This document shows positions 53,531 to 61,271 of a stretch of DNA of 64,000 nt, piece after piece. Each line of letters starts with the position of its first letter. Within the stretch, counting starts at the first letter, position 1. Below the pieces are notes generated by a model. It was not told where the DNA came from and ran no database searches. It was given only the letters and a program-made list of their open reading frames with translations. The position numbers were made by a program, and so were the translations under genes. Where the stretch lies: NCBI RefSeq assembly GCF_040126055.1, contig NZ_CP143541.1, positions 3,162,001 through 3,226,000 of the forward strand, written 5' to 3'. Source of the stretch: Pseudalkalibacillus sp. SCS-8. GTDB taxonomy: Bacteria > Bacillota > Bacilli > Bacillales > Fictibacillaceae.

Positions 53531-55382
53531 TTAACGAAGAAGTTGAAGAACTCCTTGTGGTTGTTGGTTGGCTTGCTTCGCCGCTATGTCTTTCGATCAT
53601 AGAATAGACTATATCTTCACCCTATCTATCAAACAGGGGCTGGGCACTTCGAATGGCTATGGCCACCCTACAGTCCTCATCATCATAGCTTTAAGCTTTA
53701 GATGGTCCGACTTAGTCGTTGAACCTTCTCCACTCTTTCGAGAAAGGAGCTTGGCTGCTGATTATCCAATCTCACTCATTTTCAAACCTTCACGCCTGCC
53801 GTTTCCAGCTACGTTGTGGTTGAGTAAGCTTAAGGAAGTTCCAGCAATTCACCCAGTTATTCTCTTATCCGTTACCAGATAAGACGCCCTTCAATCAGTT
53901 ACCTTAAGAGTTGCAATACTCCTTGAGGCATGCTGTTTGATTGAGCCAACATTGCTTGAGATGCTTGTGCAAGAATTGAATTCTTTGTTTGGTTCATCAT
54001 TTCTTTCGCCATCGTGCGAACATTTACTTTCATAAATGACTAGACTATATCTTCACCCTCTAGAAATCTAGTAGGGGTCGGGCACTTCGGCTCCACAATG
54101 CTGATGATCATTGTTTCACCTATGGATTTCATCATCATGGCTATTGCTTTAGATGGTTTATCCTAGTCGTTGGACCTTCTCCACTCTTTCGAGACAGGAG
54201 CTTGGCTGCTGATTGCCCAATCTTCACTTTTTTTCGAACCTTCACGCTTGTCGTTTCCAACTACGTTTTGGTAAGTAAAGCTCTAAGGGGTTTCCAGCAA
54301 TTCACCCGATAGTAATCGCTAGCCGTTACCAGCTAGGACGACTGTGCTTTCACTGCTTATGCAGCTATAGCATAATCTACGTCACGGATACGAGATTCCG
54401 CTGCAGTTAGGTTTTCACTTGTTGTACCTAAGTTATTAATAGTGTGCTCCAAACGATTTTGGTATGCACCAAGTTTAGAACGTTGAGCTGAAACAGTATC
54501 AATTGCACTTTGGATATCATCCATAGCTTGCCCAGCGTTCGCTGAAGTAGAAACATCAACAGCATTTACGCCAAGTGATGTGCTATCCATATCACCAATT
54601 GTGATACCTAACTTTTGTGCACCAACATCTTCAGATCCAATTTGCAGGCTTACTGCAGCTGATCCAGTAGTAGTTACCGCTCCAGCAGTTGTACCTACAT
54701 TTGAAGCTACGATTCCTGCAGCTGTTTGAGATCCATCAACTGTAATTTTTACTCCAAGCTTATCAAAATTCAATGTGCCAGCAGTTCCGTCTGCCAGTGT
54801 AAGGTTTTGAACATCTCCACCTGAGGTTGTTAGTGTATATTGTCCAGCACCACTAGTAGACATTTGATATGTTTCAGTTGCAGCTGCACCACTGATGTCA
54901 ATACCTGTAACACCTGCAGTACCTACTTGGATACCAGAAGTAGTTTTGTTTTGTTGAACTCCGAGAGTTCCATCAAGTAGTGTTTGACCATTAAACTTAG
55001 TAGAGCTTGCGATACGATCAATTTCACTGTTCAACTCAGTGATTTCATCTGCAATCGCTGTTCTGTCATTAGAAGACAATGTTCCGTTTGCAGCTTGAGT
55101 TGCTAGTTCATTCATACGTTGAAGGATAGAGTGTGTTTCATTCAAAGCTCCTTCAGCAGTTTGAATCATTGAGATTCCATCTTGTGCATTCCGGCTAGCT
55201 TGATCCAAGCCACGAATTTGACCACGCATTTTTTCCGAGATAGAAAGTCCGGCAGCGTCATCTCCCGCACGGTTGATACGGAGACCTGAAGATAACTTCT
55301 CCATAGACTTCATTTGCATGTTGTTTGCAGAACCTAGTTGACGATACGTGTTAAGTGCCGCAATGTTGTGATTAATTCTCAT
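53531..55382 (-). CDS. hag: Flagellin Hag, interrupted by two group I introns
   Basis: The filament subunit. Proposed coding sequence: exon 1 54375-55382, exon 2 53944-54012, exon 3 53531-53575, 373 residues. Exon 1 carries the D0/D1 N-terminus (MRINHNIAALNTYRQLG, AGDDAAGLSISEKMRGQIRG), a short variable middle and the start of the C-terminal D1/D0 (ENLTAAESRIRDVD). Exon 2 adds MAKEMMNQTKNSILAQASQA and MLA; exon 3 adds QANQQPQGVLQLLR and the stop. The joined C-terminus is canonical for bacilli. Without splicing of intron 1 the frame stops at 54357 and the D0 helix is lost. Exon 1 to 3 limits come from frame, family alignment, 5' U and 3' terminal G, not from experiment. Confidence 0.88.
53576..53943 (-). 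ncRNA. Group I intron 2 in hag (368 nt), with flagellin-tail mimic
   Basis: The conserved core elements appear in order: P-like GAATTGCTGGAA (53834-53850), Q-like AATCAGCAGCCAAG (53750-53763), R-like GTTCAACGACTAAG (53711-53724) and S-like AAGATATAGTC (53607-53617). A CTATG...CATAG hairpin (P9-like) precedes the 3' end. The 5' site follows GCU; that U can pair as U.G with the guide GGGC (53886-53889). The last base is G. The first 45 nt (53899-53943) encode QSNSMPQGVLQLLR and a stop in the hag frame. No ORF for an endonuclease is inside. Confidence 0.85.
54013..54374 (-). ncRNA. Group I intron 1 in hag (362 nt)
   Basis: Core elements: P-like GAATTGCTGGAAACCCC (54287-54303), Q-like AATCAGCAGCCAAG (54201-54214), R-like GTCCAACGACTAG (54163-54175) and S-like AAGATATAGTC (54043-54053). 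P1 can form between GAU/UAUGC across the 5' site and GCACAGUC (54340-54347), with U.G exactly at the splice site. A CATTTA...TAAATG hairpin resembles P9. It ends in G before ATGGCG. Intron 1 and 2 share long nearly identical blocks, so they are related copies. Confidence 0.88.
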
Positions 55383-55384
55383 TA

Positions 55385-55401
55385 TTCAATTCCTCCTTGA
55401 A
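55385..55401 (-). promoter_or_regulatory. CsrA site overlapping the hag ribosome site
   Basis: In the hag leader TTCAA and TTGAA flank AGGAGGA, so the Shine-Dalgarno lies in a hairpin loop with a GGA. This is the BS2-type arrangement by which CsrA blocks hag translation in B. subtilis. Confidence 0.65.
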
Positions 55402-55408
55402 TTGTCCG

Positions 55409-55426
55409 AACCACGTCCTTGTGGTT
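55409..55426 (-). promoter_or_regulatory. Upstream CsrA-binding hairpin in the hag leader
   Basis: AACCAC, AAGGAC, GTGGTT: a six-base stem presenting AAGGA in the loop, close to the CsrA consensus ACARGGAUGU. It matches BS1 of the B. subtilis hag leader in position and design. Confidence 0.7.
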
Positions 55427-55494
55427 TTGGGTTTTATACAAAAACATACGTTTTAGTCGGCCGACCTTTATCGTTGTTTTTGCTTACATTTCTA

Positions 55495-55521
55495 TTATCG
55501 TCATTCTTGGAGGGCATTTTA
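55495..55521 (-). promoter_or_regulatory. SigD promoter of hag
   Basis: On the minus strand TAAA (55518-55521), a 15-bp spacer and GACGATAA (55495-55502). One mismatch to GCCGATAA. It lies about 110 bases upstream of the start, leaving room for the CsrA sites, as in B. subtilis. Confidence 0.8.
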
Positions 55522-55529
55522 GTTGTTTT

Positions 55530-55757
55530 TCAACTTTTTTTTACAATATTTAATGTTTCAAATAAATTGATTGGGGACTGGCTTGCACTGTTGTTTTCTT
55601 GTTGGATAGCAGTATAGATCTCTTTCCGGTGGATATCGACATGTCTAGGAGCATCAATCCCCAATTTAATTTGATCACCATCAATCGATAATACTTTAAT
55701 CTCGATATCTTCACCGATTTGGATTGATTCATTTGGTTTGCGTGTCAATACAAGCAC
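55530..55757 (-). CDS. csrA: Carbon storage regulator CsrA
   Basis: A 75-residue RNA-binding protein with [37 protein letters not shown], the typical CsrA strands, and [18 protein letters not shown]. It represses hag translation by binding its leader and is itself held by FliW. It follows fliW without gap (ATG directly after the fliW stop) and precedes hag. Confidence 0.97.
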   Translation of the reverse strand: MLVLTRKPNESIQIGEDIEIKVLSIDGDQIKLGIDAPRHVDIHRKEIYTAIQQENNSASQSPINLFETLNIVKKS

Positions 55758-56207
55758 TTATCTCCCCTCCTTTGAAACAGCTTCCTTCATAATGAAATGT
55801 TTTGTCTCATACTCTTCTTTATTTAGCACAACTTGTTTTCCAATACCTTTGTTTAAATTGATGACTACAGGTGCCTTTAGATTTGCTGTCGTTTTTTCAA
55901 ATGGTTCATTAATCGTAAGAATGATGTATACAGCAACCTCTTTTTCCGATTGAATTTCCAATAGTTCAGTTACACTTTCTGAAAGCTCAAATTCATAGTC
56001 AGGAAAAAACACAAAAGGATTACCTAGTACGAACGCCAGGGAAGGCGTACTTACTGATTGAAGTATATGATAAGGAGTTTCTTCTTCAGAAAACGGTAGA
56101 ATGACAAATTCCTTCTCAATATTAAATCCTGGTAGTCCTTGTTTGAATTTAACAATTTCATCTTCACTTATTTGAACTTCTCCAAAATACCTTGTTTGTA
56201 TTTTCAT
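55758..56207 (-). CDS. fliW: Flagellar assembly factor FliW
   Basis: A 149-residue protein with MKIQTRYFGEVQISEDEIVKFKQGLPGF, the typical FliW start, and NPFVFFPDYEFELSE. FliW binds flagellin or CsrA, so a rise in free Hag releases FliW from CsrA only by competition; it couples hag translation to export. The order fliW-csrA-hag is conserved here. Confidence 0.96.
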   Translation of the reverse strand: MKIQTRYFGEVQISEDEIVKFKQGLPGFNIEKEFVILPFSEEETPYHILQSVSTPSLAFVLGNPFVFFPDYEFELSESVTELLEIQSEKEVAVYIILTINEPFEKTTANLKAPVVINLNKGIGKQVVLNKEEYETKHFIMKEAVSKEGR

Positions 56208-56223
56208 AAATATTCACCACTCG

Positions 56224-56784
56224 TTATTTTATAAAATCTATTTGTATAGAAGACTGTTGCTTCATGTATACTTCTACTTTTCCTGGTTGATAGTTATGTA
56301 CCGGTTTTGAAATTTCTGTTTTGATGATAGGTTCATTCTGTTTTATATCAACTTCTACTTTTGCTGGGATATAATCAATTTTCACACTTTCTGCAGAAGG
56401 AATCCATCCAATATTCCATTCCTTCATTTCTTCACTACTGTTAATACGGGCATGTTCTGGAATAGGATCGTTTTGATTTTCAATACGCATTAGGTCTTCC
56501 CCTTCTTGAGCTCGCCTCGAAATTCCATCTAGTAAAGCTTCCTTTCCAAGCTGTGCGGCTTCATCAGTTCGGACAAAAACACTTTTCAAATCCATATCAT
56601 TCCAAGCTTGTGTTTGATCAATTGTCAGTTTTCCCGAAGTTGTTTCAATATTAATTTCTGCCTTTGGCTGTTGTATGGATTGAACTGCTTTTGGCTGCCT
56701 AATCTCTTGAGTAGCAGAGGTCGTCCTTAATCCAATTAAACCTTTAGTAGATTGTATTTGGATTTTGGGTATACTCAATTTCAA
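56224..56784 (-). CDS. YviE-like protein (DUF6470)
   Basis: A 186-residue soluble protein rich in paired strands such as KLSIPKIQIQ, AEINIETTSGKLTIDQTQAWNDMDL and KVEVDIKQNEPIIKTEI. Position between flgL and fliW and the overall pattern correspond to B. subtilis YviE, whose role is unknown. Start is uncertain: AGAAGG lies eight bases before a TTG at 56784, while ATG 56790 and GTG 56793 are too close to it. Confidence 0.8.
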   Translation of the reverse strand: MKLSIPKIQIQSTKGLIGLRTTSATQEIRQPKAVQSIQQPKAEINIETTSGKLTIDQTQAWNDMDLKSVFVRTDEAAQLGKEALLDGISRRAQEGEDLMRIENQNDPIPEHARINSSEEMKEWNIGWIPSAESVKIDYIPAKVEVDIKQNEPIIKTEISKPVHNYQPGKVEVYMKQQSSIQIDFIK

Positions 56785-56831
56785 TTGCATCACCTTCTTT
56801 TAGCAAAAAAAGCTATCTGTTTAGATAGCTT

Positions 56832-57716
56832 TTATCGTAAAAAGTCCATTAACGTCGGCTGAATAATACGAGCTCCTGAAGCAAGGGCAGCTCTGTGAAT
56901 GCTCTCCTGTGTTTTTAAATCAATGATAACCCTCTCCATGTCCGCATCTTCATTATCTGAGAGAACTCGGGTTGCAATAACTTCTTGTTCATTAACTCTC
57001 TCATGAATCATTTCAAGACGGTTATACCTTGCACCAAGTTCCGCTCTTTCGGAAAGTGTATTATCGATATGGAAATCAATATTTGTAATAAAACCTTGGG
57101 TTGTATTTTCACCCGCGCCGTTCCTTAAACTAGATGCAATATCTTTCAAATCATTAAAAAGCGATTGTGAAAAGACATTCGTTTGATCGATATTTGTTTT
57201 AAGCTTAATACCCTTTGTGACCTCTATATTAATCGCATTGTTATTTAGGGGCATTTCTACAATTCCGTCCTCAGATACAGGTGGTTGGGTTGTATTTGTC
57301 CCATTAAAGATAAACTTCCCAGCAACTTTCGTGTTTGCCACCGATATGAGGTGATCACGTAATTGATTGATTTCATCTGCAATAGCTCCACGTTGCCCTT
57401 GATCATATGTTCCATTACTCGCCTGCACAGTCAACTCCCGAATTCGATGTAAAACCTGGCCGGCTTCATCCAACGCTGCATCGGAGTTTTCCATCCAGCT
57501 GTAAACCTCCGAAAGATTCCGCTTGAACTGCTCGACTTCGGTGAGATCGGTTCGGTATTCCATCCCTTTCATCGCGACGACCGGGTCATCGGATGGTTTC
57601 GTGATCCGTTTCCCTGTTGAAAGCTGATCCTGATACTTCCCCATCCGCTCGTAGCTTTGGCTAAGGTTTCGAAGCATATTTCCTGTTAACATACTTTGTG
57701 TCACACGCATGTTCAA
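56832..57716 (-). CDS. flgL: Flagellar hook-associated protein 3 FlgL
   Basis: A 294-residue junction protein with flagellin-like ends: MRVTQSMLTGNMLRNLSQSYERMGKYQDQLSTGKRI at the start and DMERVIIDLKTQESIHRAALASGARIIQPTLMDFLR at the end (read as segments). The start is TTG 57716 or ATG 57710; GGAAGG is six bases before the TTG. It starts right after the flgK stop. It joins FlgK to the flagellin filament. Confidence 0.95.
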   Translation of the reverse strand: MNMRVTQSMLTGNMLRNLSQSYERMGKYQDQLSTGKRITKPSDDPVVAMKGMEYRTDLTEVEQFKRNLSEVYSWMENSDAALDEAGQVLHRIRELTVQASNGTYDQGQRGAIADEINQLRDHLISVANTKVAGKFIFNGTNTTQPPVSEDGIVEMPLNNNAINIEVTKGIKLKTNIDQTNVFSQSLFNDLKDIASSLRNGAGENTTQGFITNIDFHIDNTLSERAELGARYNRLEMIHERVNEQEVIATRVLSDNEDADMERVIIDLKTQESIHRAALASGARIIQPTLMDFLR

Positions 57717-57719
57717 TCA

Positions 57720-59246
57720 CTACCTTCCTACTCGACCCATGCCGTTGATGATCCGGTCAAGCATTTCATCGATACTCGTAATGTTCCTTGCTGCCGCATT
57801 GTAGGCATGCTGGAACTGCATCATCTTCGTCATTTCTTCATCCAATGAAACGCCGCTAACGGATTGACGACGCTCCTCAACCGATTGCTTCAATGTGTTC
57901 GAGTTCTCGACCAGACGATTCGCTTGCTGTGCTTCAACCGCCATTTCACCGATCGCACCTTCATAAAAGCTCTGGAATGTGGAGTCACCTGAACCGAAAT
58001 TCAAAATGTCATCCTTCACATCTGCCAGTTCTAGTGCATTACTGCCATCCCCGGCATTTCCATCCTTGGATGCCGCAATATGATCGAGTCCGTTTTTACC
58101 TGAAATATTATCATCAAGCTTCATCATCGACGCTGCACCTTTGAAGGAGTCTTCGTCTACAGTGCCCGAAAACGCGAAAAACGCGCCGCCAGCATTTCCA
58201 TCGAGATCTGTACCTTCTGTATGCTGTTCATTAAAGGCTTCAACGAAACGATAGGCCATTTCATCAAGGCTTGATAACATCCCTGGGTAAATCCCCTTAA
58301 GCTCTCCATCGACTTCATACCCACGTGCTTCTACCATGCCCTTCAGCTTCCCTTGGCCAAGCACATCCAATTTACCTGTGAACTCTTCCCCAAGCTTAAG
58401 CTGATCCAATTCTCCGTTTCCATTCTTATCTGTGATGGATAACTCATTGGTCTTCAAGTCTTTACCGTCGACAAGTGTACCAAGCGAGTTCCCGCCAGCA
58501 TCCAACAGTTCGATCGTATACTTGCCTTCCGCGATATCCTTGGAATGTCCACCGTTCTTAACATTCGATACTTTTACATTAACAAGTTCAGACAAGCGGT
58601 CGACCAGCCCGTCTCTCTTATCATAAAGGTCATTCGGCAAATAACCGTGAGGCTCGATTTCACCAATTTGACGATTGATTTCGTTGATTTGCGACGCGAT
58701 TGAATTGACTTCTTTCGTTGTCACATCAATTTGCGTTTGAAAATCCTCTTTGATCGAGTTGAGAGACGTTGAAAGATAATTGAATGTTTCTGCGAGCGCA
58801 ATACCGCGTTGACGTACGACAGATCGTGCCCCAGAGTCCTCAGGGCTGACCGCTAGATCCTGAAGGGATTGCCAGAAACGGTCCATCGTTTTCGCCAAGC
58901 CATGATCAGACGGCTCATTCATGACTTCTTCCATCTTCTCTAATGCATCACTTCGGGCAGACCAATAACCCGATTTCGTATTTTCGTTCCGGTACTGCAT
59001 GTCGAGAAAACCTTCACGGACCCGTTGCACCGTTCCAGCTTCCACACCCGAGCCCATCTGTCCTGGAATTTCAGGACGATTCCGTGATGCTGCCGGATAA
59101 GGTTCGGTTTGTGAGAAATTGACCCTTTGTCTCGAGTAACCAGGTGTGCTCGCATTTGCAATGTTATGTCCGGTCGTATTCAATGCACTCTGGTTTGTGC
59201 GTAAGCCTCTAAGTGATGTTTCCAGTCCATGGAATGTTGAAGACAT
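57720..59246 (-). CDS. flgK: Flagellar hook-associated protein 1 FlgK
   Basis: A 508-residue protein. The N-terminus FHGLETSLRGLRTNQSALNTTGHNIANASTPGYSRQRV is the flagellar rod/hook signature. The C-terminus has SVSGVSLDEEMTKMMQFQHAYNAAARNITSIDEML. FlgK caps the hook and carries FlgL. It is followed by flgL after a short gap and preceded by flgN, its chaperone gene. Confidence 0.96.
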   Translation of the reverse strand: MSSTFHGLETSLRGLRTNQSALNTTGHNIANASTPGYSRQRVNFSQTEPYPAASRNRPEIPGQMGSGVEAGTVQRVREGFLDMQYRNENTKSGYWSARSDALEKMEEVMNEPSDHGLAKTMDRFWQSLQDLAVSPEDSGARSVVRQRGIALAETFNYLSTSLNSIKEDFQTQIDVTTKEVNSIASQINEINRQIGEIEPHGYLPNDLYDKRDGLVDRLSELVNVKVSNVKNGGHSKDIAEGKYTIELLDAGGNSLGTLVDGKDLKTNELSITDKNGNGELDQLKLGEEFTGKLDVLGQGKLKGMVEARGYEVDGELKGIYPGMLSSLDEMAYRFVEAFNEQHTEGTDLDGNAGGAFFAFSGTVDEDSFKGAASMMKLDDNISGKNGLDHIAASKDGNAGDGSNALELADVKDDILNFGSGDSTFQSFYEGAIGEMAVEAQQANRLVENSNTLKQSVEERRQSVSGVSLDEEMTKMMQFQHAYNAAARNITSIDEMLDRIINGMGRVGR

Positions 59247-59263
59247 GATGTAATGCCGCCTTT

Positions 59264-59767
59264 CTATGCTTTAGAATCAAAAATGGAAGATCGTTTCTGA
59301 TAGCCGTTTGCTTGTTGCTGTTGTCCCGGACGTCCGTAATTCGTCGTTGGCTGCGTCGGCTCCATCAAGGAGAGCGAAGCGTTCACGAATTGTAAGGATT
59401 GCCTGATCAGCTCGTCGTTCAATTCGTTCTGTTCCTGCAGCTTCTGGATCGTGTATCGCATCTGCTCTTGAATTTCATAAAGCTTTTCTTGTGCATCTGA
59501 TTCATAAAATCGGAGTAGCTGAGCGAGCGATGGATTCTCATCCGTCACAATTTGTTTTTGGTTCAGAAGCATTTCCACTTCTCGGATCCGTTCATTCTCA
59601 ATCGAATCGATCATCTGGATGCATTTCGTTTCTTGATGCAGCAGCTGATCGAGGGTTTTCATATCGTTTTGCTTTAAAGCTTCTGTTTTTTTCAAAGCCA
59701 CATCAAGAAGCTTTACATGCTGGTTATGTAAATCGGACAGGAGTCCGATCATTCGTTGTGCGCTCAT
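59264..59767 (-). CDS. flgN: FlgK/FlgL chaperone FlgN
   Basis: A 167-residue helical protein with LSDLHNQHVKLLDVALKKTEALKQNDMKTLDQLLHQE and a C-terminal QQQQANGYQKRSSIFDSKA tail. It corresponds to B. subtilis FlgN (YvyG) by position and helix pattern. ATG 59767 is seven bases after AAGGGTG; GTG 59770 is possible. It chaperones FlgK and FlgL, encoded directly downstream. Confidence 0.9.
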   Translation of the reverse strand: MSAQRMIGLLSDLHNQHVKLLDVALKKTEALKQNDMKTLDQLLHQETKCIQMIDSIENERIREVEMLLNQKQIVTDENPSLAQLLRFYESDAQEKLYEIQEQMRYTIQKLQEQNELNDELIRQSLQFVNASLSLMEPTQPTTNYGRPGQQQQANGYQKRSSIFDSKA

Positions 59768-59779
59768 CACTTCACACCC

Positions 59780-60043
59780 TTAGCGTTCTGTCCAGAAATC
59801 AAAAAACTTTTTCGCGACTTTTTCAGCATCCACCGTATAGTTGCCAGATTGAACTTGATTTTTCAGGTGCTCGATTTTTTCTGTGCGTTCAGTGGCAAAC
59901 TTTTCATTTTTCTGCATCTCTAGAGCCTCTTTGGAAATTTGGAGCTGATCCTGTTTCATTTGAGGTTTCTGCTGTTCATTCATGCGGTTCAGCTGGTGTT
60001 TGTATGGGTTGTTTGAGATGTTTCCATATCGATTGATCTTCAA
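59780..60043 (-). CDS. flgM: Anti-sigma-D factor FlgM
   Basis: An 87-residue protein, disordered at the N-terminus, with the anti-SigD helices at the C-terminus (LQISKEALEMQKNEKFATERTEKIEHLKNQVQSGNYTVDAEKVAKKFFDF, read as segments). The start is TTG, eight bases after AAGGAGG. It is SigD-controlled through the promoter before yvyF and closes the feedback loop on hag and flaG. Confidence 0.93.
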   Translation of the reverse strand: MKINRYGNISNNPYKHQLNRMNEQQKPQMKQDQLQISKEALEMQKNEKFATERTEKIEHLKNQVQSGNYTVDAEKVAKKFFDFWTER

Positions 60044-60072
60044 TGGAATTTCCTCCTTACTCCACCTTTGGA

Positions 60073-60468
60073 TTATTTTTCTGTATGGTAAGTTATTCGT
60101 TCCTTCATCTGTTGTTTTTGGGTGACTTCGTCATGGGTCCTCAAATCTTTCTGCAAGCTTTGGTTGCAAGAGTTGCAGATCCGCCCTTCTAAAATCCCTT
60201 CCCCGCAACGATCACATGGGTAGGACAAACCAGGAAATTGACTGGCACGGATCCTTCCTTCTTTCACAAACCGAAGGATGGTTTTCTCCGGAACCTCTGT
60301 CGCTTTAGAAACTTCCATGATGGATGCTTGCCGGTTCGCTTTCTTGCGGATGAATTTGTAAACGATTTCGAACAACCGTTCATCCTCTTTATAGCATTGT
60401 TCACAGGTAGGCCTGTACGACTTTGCAAATAGACGGCCGCATTGTACACAGTTGGCTAATTCCGCCAT
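60073..60468 (-). CDS. yvyF: Flagellar operon protein YvyF (TIGR03826)
   Basis: A 131-residue protein. The first part has CVQCGRLFAKSYRPTCEQCYKE, a Cys4 zinc-ribbon, then an HTH-like helix set (ASIMEVSKATEVPEKTILRFVKEGRIR), then a second Cys4 (CDRCGEGILEGRICNSC). This order is the YvyF/TIGR03826 signature. It lies upstream of flgM as in B. subtilis. Confidence 0.93.
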   Translation of the reverse strand: MAELANCVQCGRLFAKSYRPTCEQCYKEDERLFEIVYKFIRKKANRQASIMEVSKATEVPEKTILRFVKEGRIRASQFPGLSYPCDRCGEGILEGRICNSCNQSLQKDLRTHDEVTQKQQMKERITYHTEK

Positions 60469-60515
60469 CTCAGGTCTCTCCTTTATCTCTGTACCGTATT
60501 GTATATCTACTCACT

Positions 60516-60542
60516 ATATCGGTAAAATCCTCGTAAAGTTTA
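60516..60542 (-). promoter_or_regulatory. SigD promoter of yvyF-flgM
   Basis: On the minus strand TAAA (60539-60542), a 15-bp spacer and ACCGATAT (60516-60523). Only one mismatch to TAAA - GCCGATAT. It lies about 50 bases upstream of yvyF in the gap after comFC. Confidence 0.85.
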
Positions 60543-60566
60543 ATTGGTTTACCCAATTGGTAGGAT

Positions 60567-61271
60567 TTACCCTCTTGCTACGGTCATTGAAGAGACTGTT
60601 CGGGCCCCATGGTCTAGTAAAATCCTACCCGCAGCTTCCACTGTCGAGCCAGTCGTATAAATGTCATCGACCAGAGTGACGTTTTGCCCGTTTATTTGGT
60701 CGGCATATTCTGTTTTAAATGAAAAAATCGTCTCGTTCGCCAACCGATCTTCCCTGCTTCTTTTACTCTGCTTCGTTTCATGAACCGGTCTCTTCAGACA
60801 GTCAAGCTGCCGCTTAGTTACCAGATCGGTGATAAACTTCGATTGATTGAAGCCCCGTTCGTAATGCCGTTCAATACTTAGAGGAATCGGTACAGCGATC
60901 GTATTCTTGAATTCTTTTCGATATAACTTTTTCAATTGTTTTTCAAACGCTTGGATCACTTCTGCATCTCCTCGATATTTGAAAAGAGCGAAATAATCCT
61001 TCATATAAGAATTATACACCAATAATGATCGATTCTTTAGTAGCGTTCTACTTTTCTTTTCCCATCGAACACAATCGTAACAACGATCTTCCTGACGATA
61101 TTTCTCAGGAAATAGCGAAAAGGGACGGTCGCACTGTCGACATCGTTCCCCTTCAACGAACACAAGCTGTCCATGACAATCGTTACACAATAAAGAAGGT
61201 TCATCAACGCCAAAAAAGATGCGCCAGCCAATTGGAGATGCATAAACCGATTTGCAATACAGGCATCTCAT
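60567..61271 (-). CDS. comFC: Competence protein ComFC (phosphoribosyltransferase-like)
   Basis: A 234-residue protein with a zinc-ribbon start (CLYCKSVY, CNDCHGQ, CRQCDRPF) and a PRTase-like C-terminal half with VTLVDDIYTTGSTVEAAGRILL. It assists uptake of transforming DNA inside the cell. Its ATG overlaps the comFA stop as ATGA. There is no comFB between them, unlike B. subtilis. Confidence 0.95.
   Translation of the reverse strand: MRCLYCKSVYASPIGWRIFFGVDEPSLLCNDCHGQLVFVEGERCRQCDRPFSLFPEKYRQEDRCYDCVRWEKKSRTLLKNRSLLVYNSYMKDYFALFKYRGDAEVIQAFEKQLKKLYRKEFKNTIAVPIPLSIERHYERGFNQSKFITDLVTKRQLDCLKRPVHETKQSKRSREDRLANETIFSFKTEYADQINGQNVTLVDDIYTTGSTVEAAGRILLDHGARTVSSMTVARG

Noticed and set aside
53568..53882. 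Plus-strand open frame of about 104 codons between the endonuclease and hag.
   Set aside because: It lies within intron 2 on the opposite strand, has no ribosome site and its openness follows from the structured RNA sequence.
54357..55382. Reading hag as a truncated pseudogene ending in DYAIAA.
   Set aside because: The lost tail is present downstream in two exons that rejoin in frame with intact codons, and group I core elements fill the gaps, so an intron model explains it better.
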